NCBI GenBank assembly: GCA_937890525.1
Contig: CALADI010000011.1
Span: 1-64,000 of the forward strand
Source: an uncultured Clostridia bacterium
GTDB taxonomy: Bacteria > Bacillota > Clostridia > Oscillospirales > Oscillospiraceae
Direction of reading: 5' to 3'
Length of the DNA: 64,000 bases
Below, one piece after another: positions 1-8,822 of the stretch. A model generated the notes under the pieces. That model searched no databases. It saw only the letters and a program-made list of their open reading frames with translations, and was not told the origin of the DNA. The stretch's first letter is position 1. Each line of letters starts with the position of its first letter. The position numbers and the translations under genes are program-made.

Positions 1-20
1 AAAATAGGTAATGCCAACAC

Positions 21-51
21 AAAGAGCCTGCTCATTCGAGCAGGCTCTTTT
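21..51 (+). terminator. Intrinsic terminator of an upstream gene
   Basis: A 13-bp perfect stem (AAAGAGCCTGCTC pairing with its complement) around an ATTC loop ends in a short T run. The gene it terminates lies left of the window. Confidence 0.8.
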
Positions 52-84
52 GCGTTATTCATATACTTTACCGGAGGAAAAGCC

Positions 85-1044
85 ATGTGCCCCAATGATC
101 TGCCATGGGATCCCAAGGATCACTACTATAGCTTGAATCAATATCTTCAAAAGCAATTTGGGGAAAAGGTGTATAAAATCGCATTGGATGCCGGAATGAC
201 CTGCCCCAACCGGGACGGAACCGTGGGCTTCGGCGGGTGTCTGTTTTGCAGCGCAGGAGGTTCCGGTGAATTTGCAGAAGGGGACTGCGGGGATATCGCC
301 CAGCAGATCCGCCGGGCAAAGGAGCGCCTGTCGGCAAAGACCAAAGCTCGGCGGTTCATTGCCTATTTTCAGTCCTACACCAACACCTATGCCCCGGTCA
401 GCCGGCTCAGGCAGATTTTTGAAGCTGCCATTGCGCAGCCGGAGGTGACGGCCTTGTCCATCGCCACGCGCCCCGACTGTCTGCCGGAAGATGTGGTGGA
501 GCTTCTGGCGGAGCTGAATCAGAGAAAGCCCGTTTGGGTAGAACTGGGATTGCAAACCATCCATGAAGAGACGGCAAAGAACATCCGGCGGGGGTATGCA
601 CTGCCCGTCTACGAAGATGCGCTGACCCGGCTGCACCGACGGGGGATCCAGGTGATCGCCCATGTGATTTTGGGGCTTCCCGGTGAGACGCAGGAGCAGA
701 TGCTGGAAACCATAGATTATTTGGGAAATCGAGGACGCCCGGATGGGGTGAAATTGCAGCTTCTGCACATCCTCAAGGGGACAGATCTGGCCCAATGGTA
801 TCTGGACGGGCGGGTAAAAGCTATGGAGATGGACGAATACTTCGCTCTGCTGTTTCGCTGCATCCAGCGTCTCCCGCCGGATCTGGTGATCCACCGGCTC
901 ACCGGGGACGGACCGAAAAGACTGCTGATTGCACCCCAATGGACGGGGGACAAGAAGCGGGTACTGAACGAGATGCGCCGTCAGATGGATCTGTACGGCG
1001 TGGTTCAAGGAAAACATTATAAAAAAGCGCCTGACAGCGGTTGA
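85..1044 (+). CDS. TIGR01212/YhcC-type radical SAM protein
   Basis: A 319-aa radical SAM enzyme. Residues 40-55 read CPNRDGTVGFGGCLFC, giving a Cys40-X11-Cys52-X2-Cys55 set that would hold the [4Fe-4S]-SAM cluster; this spacing and the CPNRDG sequence are typical of the YhcC/TIGR01212 family rather than of classical CX3CX2C enzymes. The C-terminal half carries the usual beta-barrel text (SIATRPDCLP, VELGLQT, HVILGLPGET). The family's substrate is not known to me; RNA modification has been suggested. The ATG at 85 was chosen because GGAGGAAA lies about 5 nt upstream. It is monocistronic here, bounded by a terminator before it and the GntR promoter after it. Confidence 0.85.
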   Translation: MCPNDLPWDPKDHYYSLNQYLQKQFGEKVYKIALDAGMTCPNRDGTVGFGGCLFCSAGGSGEFAEGDCGDIAQQIRRAKERLSAKTKARRFIAYFQSYTNTYAPVSRLRQIFEAAIAQPEVTALSIATRPDCLPEDVVELLAELNQRKPVWVELGLQTIHEETAKNIRRGYALPVYEDALTRLHRRGIQVIAHVILGLPGETQEQMLETIDYLGNRGRPDGVKLQLLHILKGTDLAQWYLDGRVKAMEMDEYFALLFRCIQRLPPDLVIHRLTGDGPKRLLIAPQWTGDKKRVLNEMRRQMDLYGVVQGKHYKKAPDSG

Positions 1045-1069
1045 CAAAATCCTTGTTGGGCGCTATACT
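1041..1069 (+). promoter_or_regulatory. Promoter of the GntR-ABC operon
   Basis: TTGACA at 1041-1046 and TATACT at 1064-1069 are separated by exactly 17 bp. It starts inside the last codon region of the radical SAM gene. The predicted transcript start (about 1076) falls at the edge of the 34-bp palindrome. Confidence 0.85.
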
Positions 1070-1075
1070 TTAGGC

Positions 1076-1109
1076 GTCAGTTAGTTAGTCACATGACTAA
1101 CTAACTGAC
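1076..1109. promoter_or_regulatory. 34-bp perfect palindromic operator
   Basis: Two 16-bp arms, GTCAGTTAGTTAGTCA and its exact complement, flank a 2-nt centre. The palindrome lies directly on the predicted +1 of the operon whose first gene encodes a GntR repressor, so autoregulation is the simple reading (inference). Confidence 0.8.
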
Positions 1110-1138
1110 TAAGCCAACAGACGAGAGGAGGGATCCGA

Positions 1139-1516
1139 TTGCACATTGATCCTACATCGGAAAAACCAATTTTCCTTCAGATTGCAGAGCAGTTGGAGGA
1201 TGCCATCTTCACCGGGGCATTCCCGGAGGAAACAAAGATCCCGTCGACAAATGAGATCTCCCTGCTCCTGAACATCAATCCCCACACTGTACTCAAGGGG
1301 ATGAATCTGCTGGTCGATGAATCCTTGATCTACAAGAAAAGGGGACTGGGTATGTTTGTACAGACTGGAGCGGTAGAGAAAATCAGAATCAAACGGCGGG
1401 GGCAGTTCTACCAGCAGTATATCGCAGCGTTGGTGGAGGAAGCAAAGAAATTGCAAATGTCCAAGGATGAGGTCATCGAATTGATCGAGAGGGGGTATTG
1501 CCATGCAGGCGATTGA
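1139..1516 (+). CDS. GntR-family regulator, YtrA subfamily
   Basis: A 125-aa protein with an N-terminal winged-helix domain (residues about 8-75, including IPSTNEISLLLNINPHTVLK and a GLGMFV wing) and a short C-terminal helical tail without a large ligand-binding domain, which is the YtrA subfamily shape. The start is TTG at 1139, behind GAGGAGGG. It overlaps the next gene, an ABC ATPase, by 14 nt, so the two are translationally linked. YtrA-type repressors usually sit first in operons for ABC exporters and bind an inverted repeat in their own promoter; the 34-bp palindrome fits that. The inducer cannot be read from sequence. Confidence 0.85.
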   Translation: MHIDPTSEKPIFLQIAEQLEDAIFTGAFPEETKIPSTNEISLLLNINPHTVLKGMNLLVDESLIYKKRGLGMFVQTGAVEKIRIKRRGQFYQQYIAALVEEAKKLQMSKDEVIELIERGYCHAGD

Positions 1517-2372
1517 AGTGAATCACATTTCAAAGAGTTATAAAGGGGTCAAAGCGCTGGACGATGTGAGCCTGTCCTTTGAATTTGGAAAGGTCTACGG
1601 ACTTTTGGGGCGAAACGGGGCGGGAAAATCCACCCTTATCAACATCATTGCCAACCGGCTGTTTGCCGATTCCGGGGAAGTGACCATAGACTCGGTGAAC
1701 GCCCGGGAGAATATGGCGGTACACGAGAAGCTATTTTGCATGAGCGAGACGGATCTCTACGACCAGGATCTGAAGGTGAAGGATCACTTCAAGTGGACAC
1801 GGCGGTTTTATGACGACTTCGACATGGATCGGGCTCTGGAGCTGTCCCGGATGTTTTCGCTGGATGTGAACAAGCGGTTCCGGGGGCTGTCCAAGGGATA
1901 CCAATCCATCTTCAAGCTCATCGTGGCGCTGTGCCTTCAGACCCCGTATGTATTTTTCGACGAGCCTGTGCTGGGGCTGGACGCCAACCACCGGGAGCTG
2001 TTCTACCGGCTGCTGCTGGAGCAGGCCCAGATGGGAGAGCGCACCATCATTCTTGCCACCCATCTCATTGAGGAGGTCTCCGGTCTGCTGGAGGAGGTCA
2101 TCTTCATCCATGAGGGGCATGTGCTCCTTCAGGAGTCCATCGACACCCTGCTGGAGCGGGGGTACACCGTGTCCGGTCCGGCAGATGCAGTCGAGCGGTA
2201 TTGTGTGAACCGAAATGTGCTGGATCAGGAAGCGCTGGGCGGGATGAAGATCGCCTATGTGCTGGGGGAGAGAAGTCCCCTGCCGGAGGGAAGCGGCTTG
2301 CAGATCACGGCTATGAATCTGCAAAAACTGTTCGTGAAAATGACACAGAAAGGCGGTGCTGAAGATGCGTAA
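1503..2372 (+). CDS. ABC transporter ATP-binding protein (YtrB-like)
   Basis: A 289-aa ATPase. Walker A is GRNGAGKST at residues 36-44, Walker B/D-loop is YVFFDEPVLGLD, and the H-loop is ILATHLIEE. The ABC signature is the atypical LSKGYQS instead of LSGGQ, a form common in YtrB/BcrA-like exporters. The C-terminal third is a poorly conserved extension. It lies between a GntR regulator and a membrane protein, overlapping both, so it probably energises export of a toxic compound or antibiotic through the downstream permease; the substrate is unknown. Confidence 0.85.
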   Translation: MQAIEVNHISKSYKGVKALDDVSLSFEFGKVYGLLGRNGAGKSTLINIIANRLFADSGEVTIDSVNARENMAVHEKLFCMSETDLYDQDLKVKDHFKWTRRFYDDFDMDRALELSRMFSLDVNKRFRGLSKGYQSIFKLIVALCLQTPYVFFDEPVLGLDANHRELFYRLLLEQAQMGERTIILATHLIEEVSGLLEEVIFIHEGHVLLQESIDTLLERGYTVSGPADAVERYCVNRNVLDQEALGGMKIAYVLGERSPLPEGSGLQITAMNLQKLFVKMTQKGGAEDA

Positions 2373-3084
2373 GTGGAAAATGGCGGTGTGGTACGAATGT
2401 GCCACAAAAATGAGAGCGATGGGCACTTTCTATGCCATCCAGTACACCATTGCCGTGCTGATCACGGGGATATTGATGATCTGCTTGAAAACCAGCGAGG
2501 TGGGGTACAGCGGATTTGAGGTCAGCAGCATCGTGTTTGTGTGTATCATGGGTGTGCTCGGTTTTCAGGAGGATTATAAGGCGCTGATCCAGAACGGCTT
2601 CACCCGCAGGTACATCTTCCTTGCCACGCTGGGGATGTTTGCCGCCGTGTGCGGTCTGATGGCGCTGATCGATACGGTGATGGGCAATCTCCTGCATGCG
2701 TTCAATTCTCACTATGCTGCCCTGTTTGGGAATCTCTATGGCTACGGTCGCTTCTTGACCAACTGGTTGTGGCTGACGGCGGTGTACCTGCTGGCTTGCA
2801 GCGTCAGCTATCTGGTGGTGCTGGTGATCCATCGGGCGGGAAAGGTGTGTACCCTGCTGATCGGTACGGCGCTGGGCGGTGTGGCGCTGCTGGTGCTGAC
2901 GCTGCTGCGGTTTGTGGCTTCGCCGGAGTTCACCGCCAAGCTGGCGCAGTTTGCGATGAACGCTATGGGCTTTATGAACGACGGAACGGTCTGTGTGTGG
3001 ATGCCCATTGCCACCTTCCTTCTGGCGGTGGGAGTGCTGAGCCTTGGCTCTTACCTGCTGATCCGCCGGTCGGAACTGAAGTGA
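2365..3084 (+). CDS. ABC transporter permease-like membrane protein
   Basis: About 239 aa with roughly six hydrophobic segments (for example IQYTIAVLITGILMICL and LLIGTALGGVALLVLTLL). I recognise no named family beyond the permease partner of YtrA/YtrB-type operons. ATG 2365 was chosen over the GTG at 2356 because AAGGCGG sits 9 nt before it; it overlaps the end of the ATPase gene by 8 nt. A terminator follows immediately, closing the three-gene operon. Confidence 0.7.
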   Translation: MRKWKMAVWYECATKMRAMGTFYAIQYTIAVLITGILMICLKTSEVGYSGFEVSSIVFVCIMGVLGFQEDYKALIQNGFTRRYIFLATLGMFAAVCGLMALIDTVMGNLLHAFNSHYAALFGNLYGYGRFLTNWLWLTAVYLLACSVSYLVVLVIHRAGKVCTLLIGTALGGVALLVLTLLRFVASPEFTAKLAQFAMNAMGFMNDGTVCVWMPIATFLLAVGVLSLGSYLLIRRSELK

Positions 3085-3095
3085 ATCCAAATAAG

Positions 3096-3133
3096 AAAAG
3101 GCTTGCGGTCCAAAAACGGACTGCAAGCCTTTT
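3096..3133. terminator. Bidirectional intrinsic terminator
   Basis: A 16-bp stem with one G.T pair, A-rich on the left and T-rich on the right, lies between the ABC operon (+) and the MATE gene (-), so it can end transcripts from both sides. Confidence 0.85.
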
Positions 3134-3151
3134 GTCTGTGAAACAGATGGT

Positions 3152-4525
3152 TTAATTGCTGCTCTGGCGCTCCACTTGACGGAAGATCCGCATCAGCATG
3201 AAGATGGACGCAATGGCCAGCACCAGCTCGGTGATGGGCTGGGCGTAGGGCAGACCCATAAGACCGAAGAAGTGGTTCAGCAGGATCAGCAGGGGGATCT
3301 CCAAGATCACCTTGCGGATCAGAGCAAAGAGCAGGGCGGTGCGCCCCAGACCAAGCGCCTGAAATACGCCCACGGCGAGAAAATCCGTACACAGGAACAC
3401 GATGCCCAGACACATGGCCCGCAGGAAAGCGGTGCCATACTCGATGATCTGGGGATTTTCCATAAATGCGCCGATCAGCGCCTCGGCGCCTGCCCAGTAG
3501 CCCACGCAGACCACACCCATGACGGGAACGATGAAACTCAGGGCAAAGACGATGCTGCCCCGCATCCGCTTGTGATCCTTGTTGGCGTAGGTGTAGCTGA
3601 CCAAGGGCATGATGCCCTGTCCGAAGCCCATGGAGATCTGCAGGGGGATCATGTTGATCTTCTGCGCCACACCCATGGCGGCTACGGCGGTGGGACCGTA
3701 AGAGGCGGTGAAGTTGTTCAAAATGGTGGATCCCGTGACATTCAGCAGATTCTGGATGGAAGCAGGGATGCCCACCCCCATGATCCCCCGGACGATGCTG
3801 CCATTCACATGGCGCAGGCGGCGAATGTCCAGACAGACAAAAGTATTGCCCCGCTTCACATAGGCGAGAATGAAGAAATAGCCGCAGGCGACGCAGTTGG
3901 AGATCAAGGTGGCGAGTCCGGCACCGGCGGCGCCCATGTTGAAGCCCCAAGGCAGGATGAAGATGGGGTCGAGGACGATATTGAGCAGACAGCCCAGCAT
4001 GGTGCCTGCGCTGGCGTGGATGGATGCGCCTTCACTGCGAACCATCTGCGCCTGAACCACATTCAAAATGGAGGGGGCAGCGCCCAGCATGACGGTATAG
4101 AGGAAATAATTCTCGGTGGCCTGCCAAGTATCCCCATCCGCACCCAGCAGACGAAGCAGGGGGGAACGAAGCAGGATGCACACAAGGGAAAAGCCGATGC
4201 CGCTGAACAGGGCGCCGTAGAAGCCGAAGGCGGAACAGGTTCGAGTCTTTTCGTACTGTTTTGCCCCCAGACTGCGGCTCATCATGCTGCTGGTGCCCAC
4301 GCCGAAGAGATTGTTGACCGCATTGAATGCCAGCATGATGGGATACACCAGCGTAACGGCGGCATTCTGAACGGGGTCATTGAGCATCCCCACGAAGTAG
4401 GTGTCTGCCAGATTGTACAGCACCATCACCAGAGAGGAGATCACCATGGGAATGGAAAGCTGAGCGACGGCTCTGGGGATGGGCATGGTTTCGAATAATT
4501 CGGTTTTGGAATGACTGCTTGCCAT
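3152..4525 (-). CDS. MATE-family multidrug/cation antiporter
   Basis: A 457-aa integral membrane protein with about 12 hydrophobic helices in two similar halves. The N-terminal text IPMVISSLVMVLYNLADTYFVG and the second-half repeat GIPASIQNLLNVTGSTILNN are typical MATE motifs. The reading frame stays open far upstream across the divergent pgm gene, but that is a GC-rich shadow. The real start is ATG at 4525: AAGGAG lies 13 nt before it, and a promoter with TTGACA/TATACT lies just beyond. MATE pumps exchange drugs or organic cations for Na+ or H+; the substrate is not predictable. Confidence 0.9.
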   Translation of the reverse strand: MASSHSKTELFETMPIPRAVAQLSIPMVISSLVMVLYNLADTYFVGMLNDPVQNAAVTLVYPIMLAFNAVNNLFGVGTSSMMSRSLGAKQYEKTRTCSAFGFYGALFSGIGFSLVCILLRSPLLRLLGADGDTWQATENYFLYTVMLGAAPSILNVVQAQMVRSEGASIHASAGTMLGCLLNIVLDPIFILPWGFNMGAAGAGLATLISNCVACGYFFILAYVKRGNTFVCLDIRRLRHVNGSIVRGIMGVGIPASIQNLLNVTGSTILNNFTASYGPTAVAAMGVAQKINMIPLQISMGFGQGIMPLVSYTYANKDHKRMRGSIVFALSFIVPVMGVVCVGYWAGAEALIGAFMENPQIIEYGTAFLRAMCLGIVFLCTDFLAVGVFQALGLGRTALLFALIRKVILEIPLLILLNHFFGLMGLPYAQPITELVLAIASIFMLMRIFRQVERQSSN

Positions 4526-4551
4526 AAAAAGATTCACGCTCCTTGGGTAAT

Positions 4552-4581
4552 AGTATAGTCTATTGCGGTGGATGGTGTCAA
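4552..4581 (-). promoter_or_regulatory. MATE gene promoter
   Basis: Read on the minus strand, TTGACA (4581-4576) and TATACT (4557-4552) are 18 bp apart. It is divergent from the pgm promoter, whose -35 begins 37 bp away. Confidence 0.75.
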
Positions 4582-4617
4582 GGAATTTGCAGATTTGGCA
4601 AGAATGGCGGCTGGTCG

Positions 4618-4646
4618 TTGACAAGCTGTGGAAAAATCCATATACT
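4618..4646 (+). promoter_or_regulatory. Promoter of phosphoglucomutase gene
   Basis: TTGACA (4618-4623) and TATACT (4641-4646) with a 17-bp spacer, 45 bp before the ATG at 4691. Confidence 0.85.
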
Positions 4647-4690
4647 ATAAGAAGTGAAACCCGAAATACTGAACAAGAGGGGCGTACATT

Positions 4691-6376
4691 ATGACATATC
4701 GCAATGAATACAAGCGGTGGATGGACTTTGAACTGGAGGATCCGGCGCTGCGCCGGGAGCTGGAGTCCATCGCCGGGGACGATGAGCAGATCAAGGATCG
4801 GTTCGCCGTGGCGCTGAAATTCGGCACGGCAGGACTGCGGGGCGTGCTGGGTGCAGGCTCCAACCGAATGAACATCTATGTGGTTCGTCAGGCGACGCAG
4901 GGACTTGCCAACTGGGTCAAGACCCAAGGGGGCAGTCAGCTGGTGGCCATCAGCTATGACAGCCGGATCAACTCGGATCTTTTCGCCAAGACGGCGGCCT
5001 GTGTTCTGGCGGCCAACGGCATCCGGGTGCGGATCTACGATGCGCTGATGCCTGTGCCGGCGCTGAGCTTTGCCACCCGGTACTACCACGCCAATGCAGG
5101 CATTATGGTGACGGCATCCCACAATCCTGCGAAGTACAACGGCTACAAGGCCTACGGCCCTGACGGCTGCCAGATGACCGATGAAGCGGCGGCTGTGGTA
5201 TACGAGCAGATCCAGAATACCGACATTCTGGAGGGGGCAAAGTGGATGCCCTTTGAGGATGCAATGGCTCAGGGCTTGGTGGAGTTTGTGGGCGAGGACT
5301 GCAAGGAAGCCCTGTATGCCGCCATTGAGTCCCGTTCCGTTCGCCCGGGTCTGTGTAAGAGCGCCGGGCTGAAGCTGGTCTACTCCCCACTGAACGGCTC
5401 CGGTCTTGTGCCGGTGCTGCGGATCTTGAAGGACATCGGCATCGAGGATGTGACGGTGGTTCCCGAGCAGCGGGAGCCCGACGGCAATTTCCCCACCTGC
5501 CCCTATCCCAACCCGGAGATTTTTGAGGCTCTGCGGCTGGGTCTGGAACTGGCGGAAAAGTCCGGTGCGGATCTGATGCTTGCCACCGACCCGGATGCGG
5601 ATCGGGTGGGCATTGCGGTGCGCTGCTCCGACGGCAGCTATGAACTGCTGTCCGGCAATGAGGTAGGCGTGCTGCTGCTGGACTACATCTGCGCCGCGCG
5701 GATCGAAAGCGGCACCATGCCCAAAGATCCCGTGGCGGTGAAGTCCATCGTATCCACTCCCTTGGCGGATGCAGTGGCCGCCCACTATGGGGTGGAAATG
5801 CGCAATGTGCTCACCGGCTTCAAGTGGATCGGGGATCAGATCGCCCGGCTGGAAGCAGTGGGAGAGCAGGAGCGGTTCATCTTCGGCTTTGAGGAAAGCT
5901 ACGGCTATCTGGCAGGCTCCTATGTCCGGGACAAGGATGCGGTGGTTGGCTCCATGCTCATTTGCGAGATGGCGGCATATTACCGCAGTATCGGCTCGTC
6001 CATCAAGGAGCGGCTGGAGCAGATCTACAGCCAGTACGGCCGTTACCTGAATAAGGTGGATTCTTACGAGTTCCCCGGTCTCAGCGGTATGGATACCATG
6101 GCCGGGATCATGGCTTCCCTGCGGCAGGATCCCCCCAAAGAATTTGCCGGATACCCGGTGGAGCAGGTCATCGATTACCAGAAGCCGGAGCAGACGGGGC
6201 TTCCCGCTGCCAATGTGCTGATCTACCGGCTCAGCGGCGGCGCTTCGGTGGTGGTTCGTCCCTCCGGCACCGAGCCGAAGATCAAGACCTATTTCACCAC
6301 GCTGGGTAAGGACTTGGCAGAAGCTGAGGCGCAGAAGCAGCGCCTTGCCGAAGCATTGCAGCCCATCTTGAAGTAA
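4691..6376 (+). CDS. Phospho-sugar mutase (PGM2-like phosphoglucomutase)
   Basis: A 561-aa alpha-D-phosphohexomutase of the long PGM2-like type. The catalytic loop TASHNP is at residues 141-146, with Ser143 as the phosphorylated residue; the metal loop DPDADRVG is near residue 300; the sugar-recognition loop GFEESYGYL and the C-terminal phosphate-binding PSGTEPKIK are intact. It interconverts glucose-1-phosphate and glucose-6-phosphate (ribose or mannose phosphates are possible), linking glycogen and nucleotide-sugar metabolism, including the galE product downstream, to glycolysis. It is monocistronic with its own promoter and terminator. Confidence 0.9.
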   Translation: MTYRNEYKRWMDFELEDPALRRELESIAGDDEQIKDRFAVALKFGTAGLRGVLGAGSNRMNIYVVRQATQGLANWVKTQGGSQLVAISYDSRINSDLFAKTAACVLAANGIRVRIYDALMPVPALSFATRYYHANAGIMVTASHNPAKYNGYKAYGPDGCQMTDEAAAVVYEQIQNTDILEGAKWMPFEDAMAQGLVEFVGEDCKEALYAAIESRSVRPGLCKSAGLKLVYSPLNGSGLVPVLRILKDIGIEDVTVVPEQREPDGNFPTCPYPNPEIFEALRLGLELAEKSGADLMLATDPDADRVGIAVRCSDGSYELLSGNEVGVLLLDYICAARIESGTMPKDPVAVKSIVSTPLADAVAAHYGVEMRNVLTGFKWIGDQIARLEAVGEQERFIFGFEESYGYLAGSYVRDKDAVVGSMLICEMAAYYRSIGSSIKERLEQIYSQYGRYLNKVDSYEFPGLSGMDTMAGIMASLRQDPPKEFAGYPVEQVIDYQKPEQTGLPAANVLIYRLSGGASVVVRPSGTEPKIKTYFTTLGKDLAEAEAQKQRLAEALQPILK

Positions 6377-6389
6377 TTCCTGCTGGATA

Positions 6390-6420
6390 GAGGCGGAACC
6401 GGGTGTTCCGCCTCTGTTTT
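6390..6420 (+). terminator. Terminator after phosphoglucomutase
   Basis: GAGGCGGAAC/GTTCCGCCTC stem around a CGGGT loop, followed by TGTTTTGTTT. Confidence 0.85.
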
Positions 6421-6481
6421 GTTTGCATCGGGAAAAATGGGATAGGATAAGAGAGAAATCTACCCAATGGAGGAACGCAGA

Positions 6482-8704
6482 ATGAGAAAAATCACGATCA
6501 TCAATGAGGGCTGGCGCTTCAGCAAGGACAAAGAGCGGACGCCCGATATCGAAAAATGGCAGCGGGTGACGCTGCCCCATAGCTGGAACGGAGAGGACGG
6601 TCAGGACGGCGGCAACGACTACCACCGGGGCACCTGCTGGTATGCCCGCAGACTCAGCGGCGCTCTGTTTCAGGGGCGGGAGCATTATTTGGAGTTCGAC
6701 GGGGTCAATTCCACCGCTTCGGTGTACTGGAACGGGGAGAAGCTGACCCGTCATGAGGGTGGATACGCCACATTCCGGGTGAAACTGGATCGCATTGGGG
6801 AAGACAATCTGCTTGAGGTGGCGGTGGACAACGGCGCCAATGACCATGTCTATCCCCAGAATGCGGACTTTACCTTCTACGGCGGCATCTACCGGGATGT
6901 GAAGATCATCAGCGTTGAGCATGCTCACTTCGATCTGGACTACTACGGCGGCCCCGGCATCCGGGTGACACCGCAGGTGCAGGGGGCGGATGCCTTGGTC
7001 ACCGTGCAGACTTGGCAGAACGAAGGAACGGTCACATTCCATGTGGCGGATCAGACCCAGAGCGTCCCATCGGATAGCGGCTGTGCCGTGGCGCAGTTCC
7101 GCATCCCCAATGTGCATCTGTGGATCGGGCGGAAAGATCCCTACCTGTATACGGCGGTGGCAGAGCTGTCGGTGGACGGGGTGGAAGTCGACCGGATCAG
7201 CACCCGGTTCGGCTGCCGCAGTTTCTCCATCGACCCGGAGCGGGGCTTCCTGCTCAACGGCGAGCCCTATCCTCTGCGGGGTGTGTCCCGGCATCAAGAC
7301 AGACCCAAGATCGGCAATGCCCTTCTACCGGAGCACCACCGGGAGGATCTGAAGCTGATCCTGGACATGGGCGCCAACACAGTCCGCCTTGCCCACTATC
7401 AGCACAGCCAGTATTTCTATGACCTGTGCGACGAGAGCGGTCTGGTGGTCTGGGCGGAGATCCCCTATATCACCGTGCATCTGCCCAATGGACGGCAGAA
7501 TACCATGGATCAGATGACGGAACTGATCGTCCAGAACTACAATCACCCCAGCATTGTGGTTTGGGGGCTGTCCAACGAGATCACCGGGGGCTGCGACCCC
7601 AAGGATGAGGATCTGTTGGAGAATCACCGGCTGCTGAACGATCTGGTGCACCGTCTGGATCCCACCCGCCCAAGCGCCATGGCGGTGATCAGTATGTGCC
7701 CCATGGACGAGCCCATCGTGCACATCAGCGATGTGGTGAGCTACAACCACTATTTCGGATGGTACGGTGGGAAGGTGGAGCAGAACGGGCCTTGGTTCGA
7801 TGCCTTCCACCAAGCCTATCCCCAGACCCCCATCGGCATCAGCGAATATGGTGCAGAGGCGCTGAACTGGCACAGCTCCCACCCGGAGCAGGGGGACTAC
7901 ACCGAGGAGTATCAGGCCTATTACCATGAGGAGATGATCCGCACCATCGCCCAGCGTTCCTATCTGTGGGCCACCCATGTGTGGAATATGTTCGATTTTG
8001 CCGCCGATGCCCGGAGCGAGGGTGGGGAAAACGGCATGAATCACAAGGGGCTTGTGACCTTTGACCGATCCTATCGGAAGGATGCCTATTACGCCTATCA
8101 GGCGTGGCTGTCGGACAAACCTATGATCCACCTGTGCGGAAAGCGTTATGTAAACAGAGCCGAGGACATCACCCCGGTGACGGTGTACTCCAACCAGCCG
8201 GCGGTGGAGCTGTATGCCAACGGGGTGCTGGTGGAGCGGCAGGAAAAGGGAGAACTGCCCTTCTTCCATTTTGCGGTAAAGCTGGACGGTGATGTGGAAC
8301 TGGAAGCCAAGGCGGGGGACTGCATCGACCGCAGCCATATCCGAAAAGTGGCGCAGTTCGACGAAAGCTATCGGATGAAGGAATCCGGGGAGATCATCAA
8401 CTGGTTCGAGATCACCGCTCCTGCCGGATACTGCTGCATCAACGATACGGTGGAGCAGATCCTGCGGGCTCCTCAGGGGCGGGAACTGATGAAGTGCTTG
8501 GCAGAGCAGTATCTGGGAACGGATGACGATGGCAGATCCCGCGGCGCCATGGGCATGAAGCGAAGCGGTGCCGCCATGCAGATGCTCATGGGATTCACCG
8601 TGAAGCGGATCATCAGCATGGCGCCGATGATGGGGGCGCCCCGGCTGTCCAAGGAGGAGATCTTGGGCATCAACACCCGCATCAACGCGATCCCCAAGCT
8701 GTGA
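6482..8704 (+). CDS. Glycoside hydrolase family 2 enzyme (beta-galactosidase-like)
   Basis: About 740 aa. It has a GH2 sugar-binding domain (residues about 1-160), an Ig-like domain, and a TIM barrel with the acid/base Glu366 in WGLSNE and the nucleophile Glu455 in ISEYGAE. No signal peptide is visible, so it acts on imported di- or oligosaccharides in the cytoplasm. The last ~110 residues form a helical extension (from about DESYRMKES on) seen in many Clostridia GH2 proteins. ATG 6482 was chosen over 6467 because GGAGG lies 8 nt before it. Whether the glycone is galactose or glucuronic acid cannot be decided from motifs alone. A strong hairpin follows. Confidence 0.85.
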   Translation: MRKITIINEGWRFSKDKERTPDIEKWQRVTLPHSWNGEDGQDGGNDYHRGTCWYARRLSGALFQGREHYLEFDGVNSTASVYWNGEKLTRHEGGYATFRVKLDRIGEDNLLEVAVDNGANDHVYPQNADFTFYGGIYRDVKIISVEHAHFDLDYYGGPGIRVTPQVQGADALVTVQTWQNEGTVTFHVADQTQSVPSDSGCAVAQFRIPNVHLWIGRKDPYLYTAVAELSVDGVEVDRISTRFGCRSFSIDPERGFLLNGEPYPLRGVSRHQDRPKIGNALLPEHHREDLKLILDMGANTVRLAHYQHSQYFYDLCDESGLVVWAEIPYITVHLPNGRQNTMDQMTELIVQNYNHPSIVVWGLSNEITGGCDPKDEDLLENHRLLNDLVHRLDPTRPSAMAVISMCPMDEPIVHISDVVSYNHYFGWYGGKVEQNGPWFDAFHQAYPQTPIGISEYGAEALNWHSSHPEQGDYTEEYQAYYHEEMIRTIAQRSYLWATHVWNMFDFAADARSEGGENGMNHKGLVTFDRSYRKDAYYAYQAWLSDKPMIHLCGKRYVNRAEDITPVTVYSNQPAVELYANGVLVERQEKGELPFFHFAVKLDGDVELEAKAGDCIDRSHIRKVAQFDESYRMKESGEIINWFEITAPAGYCCINDTVEQILRAPQGRELMKCLAEQYLGTDDDGRSRGAMGMKRSGAAMQMLMGFTVKRIISMAPMMGAPRLSKEEILGINTRINAIPKL

Positions 8705-8711
8705 CGGGAAA

Positions 8712-8741
8712 ACCGGCGGGCAGCCCTGTCTGCCCGCCGGT
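8712..8741 (+). terminator. Hairpin after GH2 gene, no T tract
   Basis: A 12-bp perfect GC-rich stem (ACCGGCGGGCAG and complement) around CCCTGT. There is no T run after it, so it may be a weak or factor-assisted terminator, or an mRNA 3' stabiliser. Confidence 0.5.
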
Positions 8742-8749
8742 GACAAAGA

Positions 8750-8778
8750 TTGACATTTCTGTATATTTATGCTACATT
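8750..8778 (+). promoter_or_regulatory. Promoter of the NhaC-type gene
   Basis: TTGACA (8750-8755), a 17-bp spacer ending in TGC, and TACATT (8773-8778); 44 bp before the ATG. Confidence 0.75.
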
Positions 8779-8822
8779 GTTTCCGGTTTCTATTTTAATA
8801 AAGAGAGAATTGGTGAGAAAAT

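Noticed and set aside
3152..7297. A 1381-residue open minus-strand frame across the MATE gene, pgm and GH2
   Set aside because: Only the part from 4525 down is protein-like (MATE). The rest is antisense to well-supported plus-strand genes and arises from GC-rich codon bias.
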